From contig NZ_CP045687.1 of the NCBI RefSeq assembly GCF_009601705.1, positions 189,527 to 253,526 of the forward strand: a stretch of DNA of 64,000 nt, in the 5' to 3' direction. The translations under genes were made by a program, and so were the position numbers. Below the pieces are notes generated by a model that saw only the letters and a program-made list of their open reading frames with translations, was not told the DNA's origin and ran no database searches. Numbering within the stretch: position 1 is the stretch's first letter; every line of letters begins with the position of its first letter. Shown one piece after another: positions 8,356 to 18,443 of the stretch. The stretch comes from Sulfolobus sp. E5-1-F. Lineage in GTDB: Archaea; Thermoproteota; Thermoprotei_A; Sulfolobales; Sulfolobaceae.

Positions 8356-9846
8356 GTGATTAAAAGATTACTGAAAGTATTCTTTAAACTAGCACCTAGA
8401 GTACTAGCATATAGGGAGTACAGAAATAGAATCTTAAAGGAAATGCCTATCGATGAAACGGAGATAGCGAAAGAGGCTAAGAAATTTGTTGACACTTTAA
8501 TTGAATTAGGCCCTACATTTATAAAGTTTGGACAGATTCTTTCAGTTAGACCAGATATTATGCCTGAAGCATATATAAGAGAACTAGCCAGATTACAAGA
8601 TGAAGTTCCGCTTGCACCATTTAGTCAAGTAAGTAAAATTATCGAGGAGGAACTCGGTAATAATGTAAAGATTTTGAAAGAACTTTCTTCAGCATCTTTA
8701 GGTCAAGTTTATCTTGGAGAGTATGATGGGAAAATTGTTGCAATTAAGATAAATAGGCCTAGAATAAAGGAAACCGTGAATGAAGATATTCAAGTATTGA
8801 AAAAATTAATGCCACTTCTTAGATTTATATTTGATGAGTCATTTACTGAAATAATAAAGGTGTTTCTCGACGAGTTCTCTCGAAGAATATTCGAAGAAAT
8901 GGATTACACAAAGGAGGCATTTTATTTAAATAAGATTAAAGAGGAGTTATCAGATTATCCCTCCTTAAGGATACCTTCAGTAATAAAAGCAACAAAAAGA
9001 GTGTTAATAATGGAATATATTAAGGGGTATAAAGTTACAAGTGAAGAAGCAAAAAAGATAGTTGATAACAAGATATTGGCATATAGGGTATTTAGACTGT
9101 TTATGTATATGTTACTAAACAAGGACTATTTCCATGCAGATCCTCACCCGGGTAATATAGCCGTAGACGATCAAGGGAATTTAATACTTTATGACTTTGG
9201 GATGGCTGGGAAAATAGATGAAAAGACTAGAAATCTATTGATTAGGGCATATGTGGCAATGGTAAGAATGGATGCCGATTCACTAGTGAGAGTGTTGGAC
9301 GAGCTAGGCGCAATACAACCTTTTGCGGATAGGAGGGTATTAGCGAAAGGGCTAAGGCTTTTCATGCAAGCGATGCAAGGAATAGAAGTTAGTGAACTAG
9401 AACTAGAAGATTTTATGAAACTAGCTGATCAAGTATTCTTTAAATTTCCACTCAGAATGCCTCCTAAACTTGTTCTGCCTTTTAGGATGATTAACGTTTT
9501 AGATGGAACATGTAGAGAAATAGACAAGAACTTTGACTTTGTTAAATCATCAGTAACTTTTTTGGAGGAAGAAGGATATACAACAAAGGTTGTTATTGAA
9601 CAAATAAGAGAAATCGTAGATGGAATTTGGAATAGGTTTAGGAGCTTTCTACTGTCATATTCCCAACAGCAAGAGCTAATAAACATACAAAGCAATAGGA
9701 AAGGTAATGAAATAACTAATTATATTCCTCAAATGATATTGGTTATAACAATAATATTTTATGCTATAACAAGAGATATCATAATTACCCTCATTATGAT
9801 CATTCTAGCGTTATCAATATCACTCAGTAGAAGAAAAAATACATAA
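8356..9846 (+). CDS. ABC1/UbiB-family atypical kinase
   Basis: Member of the UbiB/ADCK family of membrane-associated atypical kinases or ATPases that support isoprenoid-quinone lipid metabolism. Diagnostic motifs are present: K57-FGQ followed by SVRPD, the Ala-rich loop ASLGQVY (113-119) that replaces the P-loop, Lys131 (VAIKI), HADPHPGN (260-267) and the metal-binding DFG (280-282). Two membrane helices end the chain (MILVITIIFYAI and DIIITLIMIILAL), as in the family. At 496 residues the length is normal. The start is a GTG. It stands alone between AT-rich DNA and a convergent heat-shock gene. The natural substrate in archaea, which make caldariellaquinone, is not known. Confidence 0.88.
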   Translation: MIKRLLKVFFKLAPRVLAYREYRNRILKEMPIDETEIAKEAKKFVDTLIELGPTFIKFGQILSVRPDIMPEAYIRELARLQDEVPLAPFSQVSKIIEEELGNNVKILKELSSASLGQVYLGEYDGKIVAIKINRPRIKETVNEDIQVLKKLMPLLRFIFDESFTEIIKVFLDEFSRRIFEEMDYTKEAFYLNKIKEELSDYPSLRIPSVIKATKRVLIMEYIKGYKVTSEEAKKIVDNKILAYRVFRLFMYMLLNKDYFHADPHPGNIAVDDQGNLILYDFGMAGKIDEKTRNLLIRAYVAMVRMDADSLVRVLDELGAIQPFADRRVLAKGLRLFMQAMQGIEVSELELEDFMKLADQVFFKFPLRMPPKLVLPFRMINVLDGTCREIDKNFDFVKSSVTFLEEEGYTTKVVIEQIREIVDGIWNRFRSFLLSYSQQQELINIQSNRKGNEITNYIPQMILVITIIFYAITRDIIITLIMIILALSISLSRRKNT

Positions 9847-9857
9847 CTTAAAGAAAA

Positions 9858-10232
9858 TTACTCTATTTTGATTGATACTGAACCCTCTACGGGTATCCTT
9901 ATAGTCAACACGCCATTTTCGTACTTAGCTGTAACTGAAGAGTCCCTCTTAACCTTTACCGGTAAATGAATTACCTTATGTATCTTGAGAGGCCTCTGAG
10001 TAGTGTATTTGGTACCTATATATTGTATTTCCCTTTCAGCGTTAATTATCAACTCGTTTTGTGCAGATATTCTTACATTTATTTTATCCTTATTAAAACC
10101 CGCTAAGTCCGCAACAACTACTAGCTCTCCTCCTTCTTCATACATATCTATTGGTGGAATAATTGATTCGTAGAATTCCCTAGATAGTTCATCTAATCTT
10201 TTACCAATTTCTCTAATTATCACATTCATCAT
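9858..10232 (-). CDS. hsp20: Small heat-shock protein, Hsp20 family (Hsp14.1 type)
   Basis: Cytoplasmic ATP-independent chaperone that holds unfolding proteins. The 124 residues consist of a short N-terminal arm (REIGKRLDELSREFYES), an alpha-crystallin domain from PPIDMYEEGGELVVVADLAGF to KYENGVLTIRIP (the A-x-x-x-n-GVL motif), and the C-terminal I-x-I anchor IRIPVE that links dimers into larger oligomers. A ggtgat Shine-Dalgarno-like motif lies 7 nt before the ATG. Sequence and size fit the 14-kDa Hsp20 of S. solfataricus. Confidence 0.93.
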   Translation of the reverse strand: MMNVIIREIGKRLDELSREFYESIIPPIDMYEEGGELVVVADLAGFNKDKINVRISAQNELIINAEREIQYIGTKYTTQRPLKIHKVIHLPVKVKRDSSVTAKYENGVLTIRIPVEGSVSIKIE

Positions 10233-10365
10233 AATTTATCACCTTCTCATTCTCCATAGAGCCTTGAGCAATCTATAGATTAGATACCATCTCAGAATTC
10301 TTCTCATAAATATAGCATAGTAAAATTGTGATATAAATATTACGTACATGTTAGTACATTCGCTC

Positions 10366-10421
10366 TCAGTTAGCATGGCTCGGGTTCATCACAGATCAAG
10401 CCGAGCCCTTCTCAGCATCAG
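10366..10421 (-). other. GC-rich hairpin with C/D-box-like motifs
   Basis: In an AT-rich gap an 8-bp GC stem (gggctcgg / cccgagcc on the minus strand) closes a 16-nt loop. On the same strand ctgatgc (10415-10421), gtgatga (10386-10392) and ctga (10366-10369) resemble C, C' and D boxes of an archaeal 2'-O-methylation guide RNA, but a proper D' box and spacing are missing. The first motif overlaps the stop codon of the small membrane gene. It could also be a 3'-end hairpin of that transcript. Confidence 0.3.
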
Positions 10422-10612
10422 ATTAAAACCAATGTGAGTACTACAAAAGCCGCTGCTATGGTAACCAATGTAGAACCAATAATAAATAAATCATTTCTAA
10501 TCCGGGGAAAGAGATTAAAATAAGCTAAGCCAACATACGTAGCTCCAAATATGGCCATGACTAAAGCTATAATCAAGAAGGAAATCTTAACAAATGTTGC
10601 TGGTGGAATCAT
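10418..10612 (-). CDS. Small membrane protein, 64 residues, two helices
   Basis: Two membrane helices are evident (VKISFLIIALVMAIFGATYVGLAYF and DLFIIGSTLVTIAAAFVVLTLVLI), joined by a short charged loop (PRIRND). It begins MIPPATF. Such two-helix micro-proteins are common in Sulfolobales but I do not recognise this one. It is divergent from the large repeat protein gene that starts 150 bp away and reads toward hsp20. Confidence 0.55.
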   Translation of the reverse strand: MIPPATFVKISFLIIALVMAIFGATYVGLAYFNLFPRIRNDLFIIGSTLVTIAAAFVVLTLVLI

Positions 10613-10730
10613 TTTCTATCCTATTCTCTATTCTCAGGCGGAATATATATGTCTTATGATAATGAAAATAGTTAACTAATATTATGATTCTAATATATAG
10701 TACTACTGAAGAAAGTTCAGTAGGAAAAAC

Positions 10731-10740
10731 GCTTAAAAGT
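10731..10740 (+). promoter_or_regulatory. TATA box of the large repeat protein
   Basis: The box gcttaaaagt is centred 26 nt before the ATG at 10762 and decides the start against the in-frame ATG at 10684. Confidence 0.55.
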
Positions 10741-10761
10741 TTTTGTATAAAGACAAAAAAT

Positions 10762-13644
10762 ATGGAATGGAAAGTAATTATCACAGCAATTCTTTTAATT
10801 ATATCTCTTATCCCATTAACCTCAACGTATCATAGTGATGCTAAACCCTTGCCATTGTCTTCATTAAATCCTAATGACCCGGGCATAACTTTTTACGACG
10901 AACAAATATTTATGACGCTAAACTCATATCCAGTTAGTACAAATTTAGTAGCTTATGTAAAAGTAATTGCTCAGACTAGTGATTCTGGTTACGGACCAGC
11001 GTATTTACTGAATGCAATAACTAATAATGACTGGTGGTATCAAGTTGGTGTAGCCTATAATTGGCCTTATACAAATGGCTCATTTGACCCAGGATTTCAC
11101 ATGATCTACATGGTTTGGAATAGCAGTGGAGATCCAGTACTTGGCCCAGTTTTGCTTAACTTCAACGGAAATGTAAATAGTGGAGATGAAATAATGTTGG
11201 AAATTGAAATATCAAATGGTAATATAGTACTTTCTGCATACGATAATACCACCGGTTCTAAAGCTATTGCCACTGTTAACGCTAATGGTGCATCAAATAT
11301 TGTTACAGATCTTAACTTTTTACATGGCTACATAACTGGATTAATGACAGAATGGTACCACCTTAGAGCATATTTTGGAGGTGAACTTGGAGTAGTATAT
11401 AGATTGCAACATTTAGCAACTAGCTTCACTTTAGGTGTTAACGAAATCTATTTAACCTCCCCTCCACAAAGTATAGCTTCTAATGAGATAGCGTATTCAG
11501 TCTTAAACAACTATACCTTCTATAATTTATCCTATATAGAAGCATATACTGCGTCAAATGGATATTACTTTATAACTGGCAATCTGTATCCAATATTCTT
11601 AAATTATAAAGTAATTGGAGGCAGTTTTAATATACCTATAAACATTACATACTTTTACGACGGCTCTAAAGAGATCACAAGATTACCTTCCTTGATTTTC
11701 GTTGATACTAACACCAATATAAGTATGCCATCTATTGTTTTAGAAGGGTTAAGTAGAATTATTAGCCTAAATTCTACGCCAATTCTGGCAACTAGAAGTG
11801 GTAATCTAACAGTGTATTATCAACTTCAGTATTTTATTAATATAAACATCCCTGTAAATGCGAGTATTAATGGAATTTATACAACTCTAAGCAGTGGATG
11901 GTATAATGCATCCATAAAAGTTCTAATCAGCCCATTTACATATTATCCTAACAGTTCAAGAATAATGGTATTTTCTTATCCAACGACTCAGTTTATATTA
12001 AATAGCCCCATAAATCTCAGTATAACTTATATTTTACAGTATTACGTGCATGTTGACTCATTAACTCCACTTTTTGGATCAATAAATGGTACTAATGCTA
12101 CAATTTTCTCAGGATGGTATAATCAGAATACTATTATACAGATTTATAATATAACATTCTATCAGAGTAATGAAACTAGAGCGTTAATTACTAAAATTCT
12201 ACCTGCAAACAAAATCCTCGTAAATATGTCTTATACAATAACTGTAAATGAGTTAGTGCAATATTTTATTACTGTAAAGTCACAAATACCCATTTATGCG
12301 CTCATAAATGGAACCAACAGTACGTTAACCAGCAATTGGTATAATAAAGGGACATTTATTAATGTAGAAAACATAACATATTATGGACCAAATAATGAAT
12401 ATAGATACGTAATAGCTAGTATCTTACCTTCTAGAAACATTACAGTTGAAAATCCAATTACAATATCAATAATAACTGTAAAGCAATACCCCTTGTCTGT
12501 TTATTCTAAGATTCCAGTTTACGCTTTAGTCAACGGTACTAACGAGACATTACAAAAATACTCTTGGTTCAATACTGGAACTAGAATACAGATAGAGAAT
12601 ATCACATACTATATAAATAGTACTGCACGACTTCTTATAGAAAAAATTTTACCCTATTCAAACTTTACATTACTCCAACCAATTAATATAACTATAATTA
12701 CACTACCTCAGTATTTCTTAAATGTTAGTAGTAGCTACCCAGTATATATATTATTTAATGGTAAAAATACTACTTTAAGTGACGGATGGTATAATAACGG
12801 TACTGAAATTAAATTGTATCCAATTTGGTATATTAACCAGACTGAAAGACAAAAGTTAATGAGTATTAGTCTAAATGGAAAGCCAACTTCCAATAATGTC
12901 ATAATAGTTGATGGACCAATCTCTCTAAAATTAGACTATATAATACAATATTATATAAGTTTAATTTCAATTATACCAATTAAGGCCTTAATCAATTCAA
13001 CCTTGACAAATTTCACTCCGGGGTGGTATAATAGCGGAACACTTATTTCATTCATAAACATGACATACTACGTTTCCAATAATACCAGATATATAATATT
13101 ATCTATAGTACCATTTAACTTAACAGTAAATACTAGCGTAACTGTAAAGGTAACTACGCTAAGGGAGTACTTAGTTATTATAAATACACCCGTATTAATT
13201 ACGGTTGCAAATAAGACTATAAATACCAGCGAAATATGGGTACCAGCTGGACAATCTATATCAATACCTAGATACGTTAATATTAGCAATAATGTAAGGA
13301 TATTTTATAACACTACTTCATACTTAATAAACGTAACCCAACCAACTAATATTAATGTTAAGCCGGTAAAGGAATATCTAGTAACTATAAATGGGAATTC
13401 AGAATGGCTTCCGAGTGGAAGTGTGATAACGTTAACCCAGTTTATACCAATATATGAACAAGGCAAGTGGATAGGAACTTATAACGTTAGTAATGGTGTA
13501 ACGATAACTGTAAATGAGCCGATTACTGAGACTTTAGTAAAGACTTTAAATGGGACTTTTGTAGGAATTATTGCTATAGTAATTGCAGTTATCGTTTTAG
13601 GAATATTAATATTAACTGTAAGGAGATCCAGACCAAAGTTCTAG
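10762..13644 (+). CDS. Large secreted repeat protein anchored to the membrane
   Basis: The 960-residue product starts with a signal peptide (MEWKVIITAILLIISLIPLTS) and ends with a membrane helix (GIIAIVIAVIVLGILILTV) and a basic RRSRPKF tail, so nearly all of it faces outside. Residues about 50-260 form an unrecognised domain rich in aromatic residues. Then come six repeats of 72-79 residues, marked by a GWYN.GT-like turn at about residues 378, 451, 525, 602, 675 and 754, each with 'QYy..v.s..P....iNGTn.tl' before it and 'NITYY' after it, then two degenerate repeats. There are dozens of N-x-S/T sequons. Similar repeats end thermopsin-like surface proteins, but I see no thermopsin catalytic domain. 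The role is probably structural or adhesive. Confidence 0.75.
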   Translation: MEWKVIITAILLIISLIPLTSTYHSDAKPLPLSSLNPNDPGITFYDEQIFMTLNSYPVSTNLVAYVKVIAQTSDSGYGPAYLLNAITNNDWWYQVGVAYNWPYTNGSFDPGFHMIYMVWNSSGDPVLGPVLLNFNGNVNSGDEIMLEIEISNGNIVLSAYDNTTGSKAIATVNANGASNIVTDLNFLHGYITGLMTEWYHLRAYFGGELGVVYRLQHLATSFTLGVNEIYLTSPPQSIASNEIAYSVLNNYTFYNLSYIEAYTASNGYYFITGNLYPIFLNYKVIGGSFNIPINITYFYDGSKEITRLPSLIFVDTNTNISMPSIVLEGLSRIISLNSTPILATRSGNLTVYYQLQYFININIPVNASINGIYTTLSSGWYNASIKVLISPFTYYPNSSRIMVFSYPTTQFILNSPINLSITYILQYYVHVDSLTPLFGSINGTNATIFSGWYNQNTIIQIYNITFYQSNETRALITKILPANKILVNMSYTITVNELVQYFITVKSQIPIYALINGTNSTLTSNWYNKGTFINVENITYYGPNNEYRYVIASILPSRNITVENPITISIITVKQYPLSVYSKIPVYALVNGTNETLQKYSWFNTGTRIQIENITYYINSTARLLIEKILPYSNFTLLQPINITIITLPQYFLNVSSSYPVYILFNGKNTTLSDGWYNNGTEIKLYPIWYINQTERQKLMSISLNGKPTSNNVIIVDGPISLKLDYIIQYYISLISIIPIKALINSTLTNFTPGWYNSGTLISFINMTYYVSNNTRYIILSIVPFNLTVNTSVTVKVTTLREYLVIINTPVLITVANKTINTSEIWVPAGQSISIPRYVNISNNVRIFYNTTSYLINVTQPTNINVKPVKEYLVTINGNSEWLPSGSVITLTQFIPIYEQGKWIGTYNVSNGVTITVNEPITETLVKTLNGTFVGIIAIVIAVIVLGILILTVRRSRPKF

Positions 13645-13645
13645 G

Positions 13646-15007
13646 TCATTTAATTTTTTTATATATTACTATATTTATTATAAGTAGTGAGATAAGTGAG
13701 AAAATTAGAGAGTAATATACGTTAGTAAAGAATAGCAATAAGGCAGCAATTCCTACAATTGAGTTTATTTCTATTTCCCTTATTAGTAGCGACAATGGAT
13801 CTGCAATTCTTATTCCCTTTCCTTTGATAACGTTATTATATGATATGAAAAGACTAAGTTCCACACTAGCTATTGACGACGGCAACATAATTAAGCTCAA
13901 AGGAGCATGGCCAAAAAATGAAAAGATTATAACGTCTACTAAATAGATTATCAAAATAATTAATAATTTCGAAATATAAGAACTCCTTAATCTTGAGGGT
14001 AAGGATAGTAATAGTTGTAATCCCGATGCTTCAAGCAATATTAGCATTATTGAGGACGTTGTTATCATGAAGATTACGTAAAAGATTGCGTAAACTGGGG
14101 CAAAAAATGAGAAAATAAGTGCAAATACGGGTACAGTTAGTAAAAAACTAGCTTGAGGAACTCTAAGGAGTCCTTTCATATCTTTATAAAGATATGTTAT
14201 TAACGGAGACTGTAATTTTATGTTATATTTTGTTGGATAATGAGTTGAAACCTTGAACGACAAGAATTTCAAGGCTTGATTATAGGCAAATATTATGGAA
14301 AGACAAGTGTAAACTAGGGAGAGTAAAAGACCCTCAACATTTAAAAAGCCGAAAGGGAAGATTGGCAGGACGTATGAAGGGAGACTTACATATCTAAAGG
14401 TAAAACCGTAAGGTAATAGTATAAATATTATCCAGATTAGCGATGTTCCCACCCTAAATAGAGCAGAAGTTACTCCTAATCTTATTCTCTTCCCCAATAG
14501 TATTATCAAAGCAAAGGAAAGTGAAAAGAAAAATATTATCTCAAGTTCTACCATAAGGGCTTGTAAAATAGACTGTGTTATCATATAAGTGGAGATAGGC
14601 GCAATTACTATCGAAGCTAAAAAACCATAGTAGAAAAATTCAAATATACCTCTAAATACAGCTATATTAATATCTCTCTCAGTGAGTGGAAGCGACAGTA
14701 AGAAGGTTTTTAGATCATAATTTGTTACAAAGAAAATTACATTCAATCCGGTAGTGAAAATATTGGCAAGTATAATTAAGTCTAGAAATATAAAGGAAAA
14801 AGGGGCGTTTTTGTTTATTAATGAGATAGATGCTGAAACTATTGTTGCTATGGTATATGCAATAATATTACTTATCTTGATCGTAACCGCATTCCTTCTA
14901 ATCTTGCTAATCGCATCCGGCTTAGGTGATAAACCAAAAGATCTGCTTGTATACATCAAATATATTATTTGCTTGTAAATCATATCATGAATCTTTACGC
15001 TACTCAT
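13646..15007 (-). CDS. ABC-2-type transporter, membrane subunit
   Basis: A 453-residue integral membrane protein with about 12 hydrophobic helices (examples: IIAYTIATIVSASISLI; FLLTVPVFALIFSFFAPVYAIFYVIF; SIVGIAALLLFFTNVYYSLIFSLISLLIIN). It has no periplasmic binding or nucleotide-binding domain. Its start overlaps by 4 nt the end of the ABC ATPase gene just upstream, so the pair forms one translationally coupled exporter. The substrate cannot be read from the sequence; this layout (one ATPase, one 12-helix permease) is typical of ABC-2 exporters for lipids, drugs or peptides. Confidence 0.75.
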   Translation of the reverse strand: MSSVKIHDMIYKQIIYLMYTSRSFGLSPKPDAISKIRRNAVTIKISNIIAYTIATIVSASISLINKNAPFSFIFLDLIILANIFTTGLNVIFFVTNYDLKTFLLSLPLTERDINIAVFRGIFEFFYYGFLASIVIAPISTYMITQSILQALMVELEIIFFFSLSFALIILLGKRIRLGVTSALFRVGTSLIWIIFILLPYGFTFRYVSLPSYVLPIFPFGFLNVEGLLLSLVYTCLSIIFAYNQALKFLSFKVSTHYPTKYNIKLQSPLITYLYKDMKGLLRVPQASFLLTVPVFALIFSFFAPVYAIFYVIFMITTSSIMLILLEASGLQLLLSLPSRLRSSYISKLLIILIIYLVDVIIFSFFGHAPLSLIMLPSSIASVELSLFISYNNVIKGKGIRIADPLSLLIREIEINSIVGIAALLLFFTNVYYSLIFSLISLLIINIVIYKKIK

Positions 15008-15732
15008 TCCAATCCCTTTAATATATCCTTTATCTCCTCGTCTAATCCAGTTACGGAGAGGAAAACGTCTTCAAGGGATCTCCCAGCTTCCCTAATGTTA
15101 TCTGAAGAAGTCTCCATTACCATTATTCCCCTATTCATTATACCTATTCTATTGCAGATTTTTTCTGCAACCTCCATTATATGCGTGGAGAACAACACTC
15201 CACCTCCATTCTTAATATGGTTCTGAATTAGTTCTTTAAGGACTTTAACTGATAGAACATCTAACGCGTTGAAAGGTTCGTCAAGTATTAGTAATTTAGG
15301 TTCGTGAAGCAAAGACAATAATATAGAAACTTTTTGTTTATTCCCCATAGATAAGGAAGCTATAGGTGTATTCATGAACATATCTAAGGAGAACGCTCTA
15401 ATTAACGCGTTTATTCTGTTCAGATCTTTAATCCCTCTTAAACTTGAGACGAAACTTATTATCTCAGCTGGTGTCATATATTCATAAAGAGCTGGCTGTT
15501 CAGGAACGTAACCAACGTAATTTTTCACAATTTTGTCTTTATTGCTTATTCCTAAGATTTCTATTTCACCCTCAAAAGGAACCATATCCATTATAGCCTT
15601 CAACGTGCTGGTTTTTCCCGCACCATTTGGACCTAAAAGACAATAGACTTCTGAGTTTACTGAAAAGCTTAATGAATTAACTGCGATAAATGAACCATAC
15701 TTCACTGTAAGGTTTCTAACACTTAAGAGCAT
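15004..15732 (-). CDS. ABC transporter ATP-binding protein
   Basis: Nucleotide-binding subunit that powers the adjacent 12-helix membrane protein. In order it shows Walker A GPNGAGKT (about 34-41), Q-loop YVPEQPALYEYM, signature LSMGNKQK (a variant of LSGGQ), Walker B LLILDEP, a D-loop ALD and the switch His in FSTHIMEVAE. The 242-residue length and the PEQP Q-loop fit the ABC-2/CcmA-like exporter ATPases. The GTG/ATG choice is clear because ATG at 15732 begins MLLSVRNLTVKYG. It lies 45 bp from the pcm gene upstream and may be cotranscribed with it. Confidence 0.9.
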   Translation of the reverse strand: MLLSVRNLTVKYGSFIAVNSLSFSVNSEVYCLLGPNGAGKTSTLKAIMDMVPFEGEIEILGISNKDKIVKNYVGYVPEQPALYEYMTPAEIISFVSSLRGIKDLNRINALIRAFSLDMFMNTPIASLSMGNKQKVSILLSLLHEPKLLILDEPFNALDVLSVKVLKELIQNHIKNGGGVLFSTHIMEVAEKICNRIGIMNRGIMVMETSSDNIREAGRSLEDVFLSVTGLDEEIKDILKGLE

Positions 15733-15777
15733 TATATAAATAAATGTATCACACCATTATTAACCTTAATCTTTAAG

Positions 15778-16488
15778 CTAACTTTGGTTCGTAAATCTGG
15801 ACAGCAACCTATTTATCTTTTCTTCTATTTTCTTTAATCTCCTCTCGTTTGGATCATCATCTTCATAAAATCCAAATAATCCTCTCATTTTCATAAATAT
15901 TACATCTCCGACTCTTTCTATCTTAGGCTCGTAGCCAATTTTAGTAATCCTATATAGACCTTGAACTTTTTCATTACCTATTGGTACTACCATAATCCCA
16001 TTTTCCTTCAGTTGATCGTATAGCTTACAAGGTATAGTTGGCGCAGCTGCCCATACTATGATCCGATCATAAGGAGCCTCTTTCTCATATCCTAAACTAC
16101 CATCCATCTTAACTAATTTAATGAGAGGATATCTGGGCAGAAGAACATTTTTAGCATACTCAAATATCGTATCATCTATTTCAATAGATATAACATTACT
16201 CTCACCAACTACTTCAGCTATTAATGCTGTGTAATAACCTATACCAGTACCTATCTCTAAAACCTTCTGATTTTCTTGTAAATTAAGAATATCAAGCATG
16301 TATATGCCTAAACTTAGCGCTGTTGTTGTAATATTAGGCGTTACATAAAAGGGTTTATCTATATAATTAGGATCATATGCATATTTTTTCAATAATTGAG
16401 GCAAAAAGTCTTCTCTGTTAACCTTGATAAATGCATTAACCAACTTTGAATTTTTTATAGACCTTAATATGTCTTCTTTTGCACTCAT
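15778..16488 (-). CDS. pcm: Protein-L-isoaspartate O-methyltransferase-like enzyme
   Basis: SAM-dependent methyltransferase that starts repair of isoaspartyl damage in proteins, useful at high temperature. SAM motif I is VLEIGTGIGYYTA (76-88), followed by the acidic strand ISIEID and a motif II region YDRIIVWAAAPTIP. The PIMT-like start includes NREDFLPQLLKKYAYD. The family signature before motif I (usually iS.p.m.a) is altered to PNITTTAL, as in several crenarchaeal members. The 236 residues include a C-terminal helical tail (NERRLKKIEEKINRLLSRF) longer than in bacterial Pcm. Confidence 0.85.
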   Translation of the reverse strand: MSAKEDILRSIKNSKLVNAFIKVNREDFLPQLLKKYAYDPNYIDKPFYVTPNITTTALSLGIYMLDILNLQENQKVLEIGTGIGYYTALIAEVVGESNVISIEIDDTIFEYAKNVLLPRYPLIKLVKMDGSLGYEKEAPYDRIIVWAAAPTIPCKLYDQLKENGIMVVPIGNEKVQGLYRITKIGYEPKIERVGDVIFMKMRGLFGFYEDDDPNERRLKKIEEKINRLLSRFTNQS

Positions 16489-16600
16489 ACTTATTAACTA
16501 TTTGAAGATATTTTTAATAAATATGATGATAGGCTCTTGACACACATGAAGATGCCTCTTACTTCTGAAAATTTAAATAACAGGTATTGTTAGTTCCTTT

Positions 16601-17275
16601 ATGATGGAAAATAGTGCAAAGTTATGGAATTCAATCCAAGATATTTACTCTTCAATCCTTAAACATCCATTTATTCTCGAACTAGTTGAAGGAACCCTAA
16701 ATAGAGATAAGTTCCAATATTACATCATCCAAGATTATATGTATTTGAGGGAGTTCTCTAAGGCATTAGCTTTATTATCAGCGAAGGCTGAAGATGAGGA
16801 ACAAGCTTTATTGTTTGCAACACACATACAAGATGCCATAAAGGTAGAACAAGCACTACATAAATTTTACATAACCGAATTTAATCTAGATGTGAAAGAT
16901 TATGAAATGAGTCCAACTAATCTAGCTTATACATCTTACTTGCTTGCCGTAGCCTATTCTAGACCTTTCCATGAAGCAATATCTGCAGTACTACCTTGTT
17001 ATTGGATATATATGGAGGTCGGAAAAGAATTGTTAAAAAAAGGATCTAAGGATAAATATTATCAAAAATGGATAGAAACTTATGGTGGAGAGGAGTATGA
17101 AAAAGGTGTTAGAGCAGTATTAGGTATTGTAAACAATCTAAAAGTTAGTGAAGAGGAATTTAATAAGATGAAAATTCATTTTAGAACCGCATCTATATAC
17201 GAATATATGTTTTGGGACTCTGCGTATAGATTAGAGAGGTTTCCCTTTTTTACAGAAAGAAATAAAGGAGTATAG
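16601..17275 (+). CDS. tenA: TenA-family thiaminase II / aminopyrimidine aminohydrolase
   Basis: Helical enzyme that salvages the pyrimidine part of damaged thiamine. The 224 residues show the TenA layout: an N-terminal [21 protein letters not shown] with Asp45, the active-site Cys133 in [11 protein letters not shown] (the TenA_C form), and the C-terminal [12 protein letters not shown] with the catalytic Glu region. A TATA-like aaatttaaata lies about 27 nt before the ATG pair. The aminotransferase gene follows after only 13 bp, so they form an operon; whether that gene works in thiamine salvage is unknown. Confidence 0.9.
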   Translation: MMENSAKLWNSIQDIYSSILKHPFILELVEGTLNRDKFQYYIIQDYMYLREFSKALALLSAKAEDEEQALLFATHIQDAIKVEQALHKFYITEFNLDVKDYEMSPTNLAYTSYLLAVAYSRPFHEAISAVLPCYWIYMEVGKELLKKGSKDKYYQKWIETYGGEEYEKGVRAVLGIVNNLKVSEEEFNKMKIHFRTASIYEYMFWDSAYRLERFPFFTERNKGV

Positions 17276-17288
17276 CTAATTTGCTTTT

Positions 17289-18443
17289 ATGGATAAACTA
17301 CTACTCCATGTAGGTCCTACTACTATCAAGGAAGATGTTTTAATAGCGGGGCTTGAGAACAACGTTGGTTTTACGTCTAAGGAATTTATAGAAGCACTCT
17401 CATACTCGTTAAAAGGAATAAGATACGTAATGGGGGCAAGCAAGAATTACCAGCCAGTAATAATCCCAGGAGGTGGAACATCTGCTATGGAAAGTGTCAC
17501 ATCATTACTCAAACCTAATGACAAAATACTAGTAGTTTCAAATGGTGTATTTGGGGATAGATGGGAACAAATATTTAAGAGATATCCAGTTTATGTAAAG
17601 GTACTAAGATCTTCACCTGGCGATTACGTTAAACCAGAGGAAGTAGAGGAAGAGGTAAAAAAAGACAATTATAAGTTAATAACACTAACTCACGTAGAGA
17701 CCAGCACTGGAGTTAGAGAACCCGTAAAGGATGTAATAAATAAGGTTAGAAAATATGTAGAATTAGTAGCAGTGGATGGGGTCTCAAGTGTTGGAGCTGA
17801 GGAAGTTAAGGCTGAAGAATGGAATGTCGATGTTTACTTAACAGCTAGTCAAAAGGCATTGGGTTCCTCAGCTGGTTTAGGTTTATTATTACTTTCTCCT
17901 AAGGCCATATCGATATTGGATTCACAAGAGTCAATTGCTGGCTACTATCTGAATCTAAAGAATTGGCTACCAGTTATGAGAGCAGCTGAAGAGGGTAAGG
18001 CTGCGTATTTCGCTACCCCACCAGTTCATGTAATTTTACAACTAGCTGAAGCTTTTAGACTGATAGAGAATGAAGGTATAGAAAATAGAATAAAAAGGCA
18101 CTTAACAGTAGCTAGCGCAATTAGGGCTGGTTTAGAAGCCTTAGGATTAGAGATTGTTGCCAGAAGACCAGAGTCTTATAGCAATACTGTAACGGGTGTG
18201 ATTCTAAAGACTACTGAACCACAAAAGGTCCTGGCAGAGACCGTTAATGACGGGGTAGAGTTTGCCCCTGGAGTTCATCCGGCATTTAAATATTTCAGAA
18301 TAGGTCATATGGGCTGGGTAACCCCTAATGATGCAATAGTAGCAATAAGTGTTATTGAGAGAACCTTAAGGAAATTAGGTGAGCCAATAAGGTTTGGTGA
18401 AGGAGTGAAGGTAGTTGAAGAAGTCTTATCATCAGCCCGCTGA
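17289..18443 (+). CDS. Class-V aminotransferase (alanine/serine-glyoxylate type)
   Basis: PLP-dependent aminotransferase of the serine:pyruvate / alanine:glyoxylate group. Visible are the N-terminal [12 protein letters not shown], the phosphate-binding [21 protein letters not shown], the cofactor Asp163 ([12 protein letters not shown]) and the Schiff-base Lys189 ([14 protein letters not shown]). Length 384 is normal. It lies 13 bp after tenA. Candidate roles are glyoxylate or serine/glycine metabolism; the substrate pair cannot be fixed from sequence. Confidence 0.88.
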   Translation: MDKLLLHVGPTTIKEDVLIAGLENNVGFTSKEFIEALSYSLKGIRYVMGASKNYQPVIIPGGGTSAMESVTSLLKPNDKILVVSNGVFGDRWEQIFKRYPVYVKVLRSSPGDYVKPEEVEEEVKKDNYKLITLTHVETSTGVREPVKDVINKVRKYVELVAVDGVSSVGAEEVKAEEWNVDVYLTASQKALGSSAGLGLLLLSPKAISILDSQESIAGYYLNLKNWLPVMRAAEEGKAAYFATPPVHVILQLAEAFRLIENEGIENRIKRHLTVASAIRAGLEALGLEIVARRPESYSNTVTGVILKTTEPQKVLAETVNDGVEFAPGVHPAFKYFRIGHMGWVTPNDAIVAISVIERTLRKLGEPIRFGEGVKVVEEVLSSAR

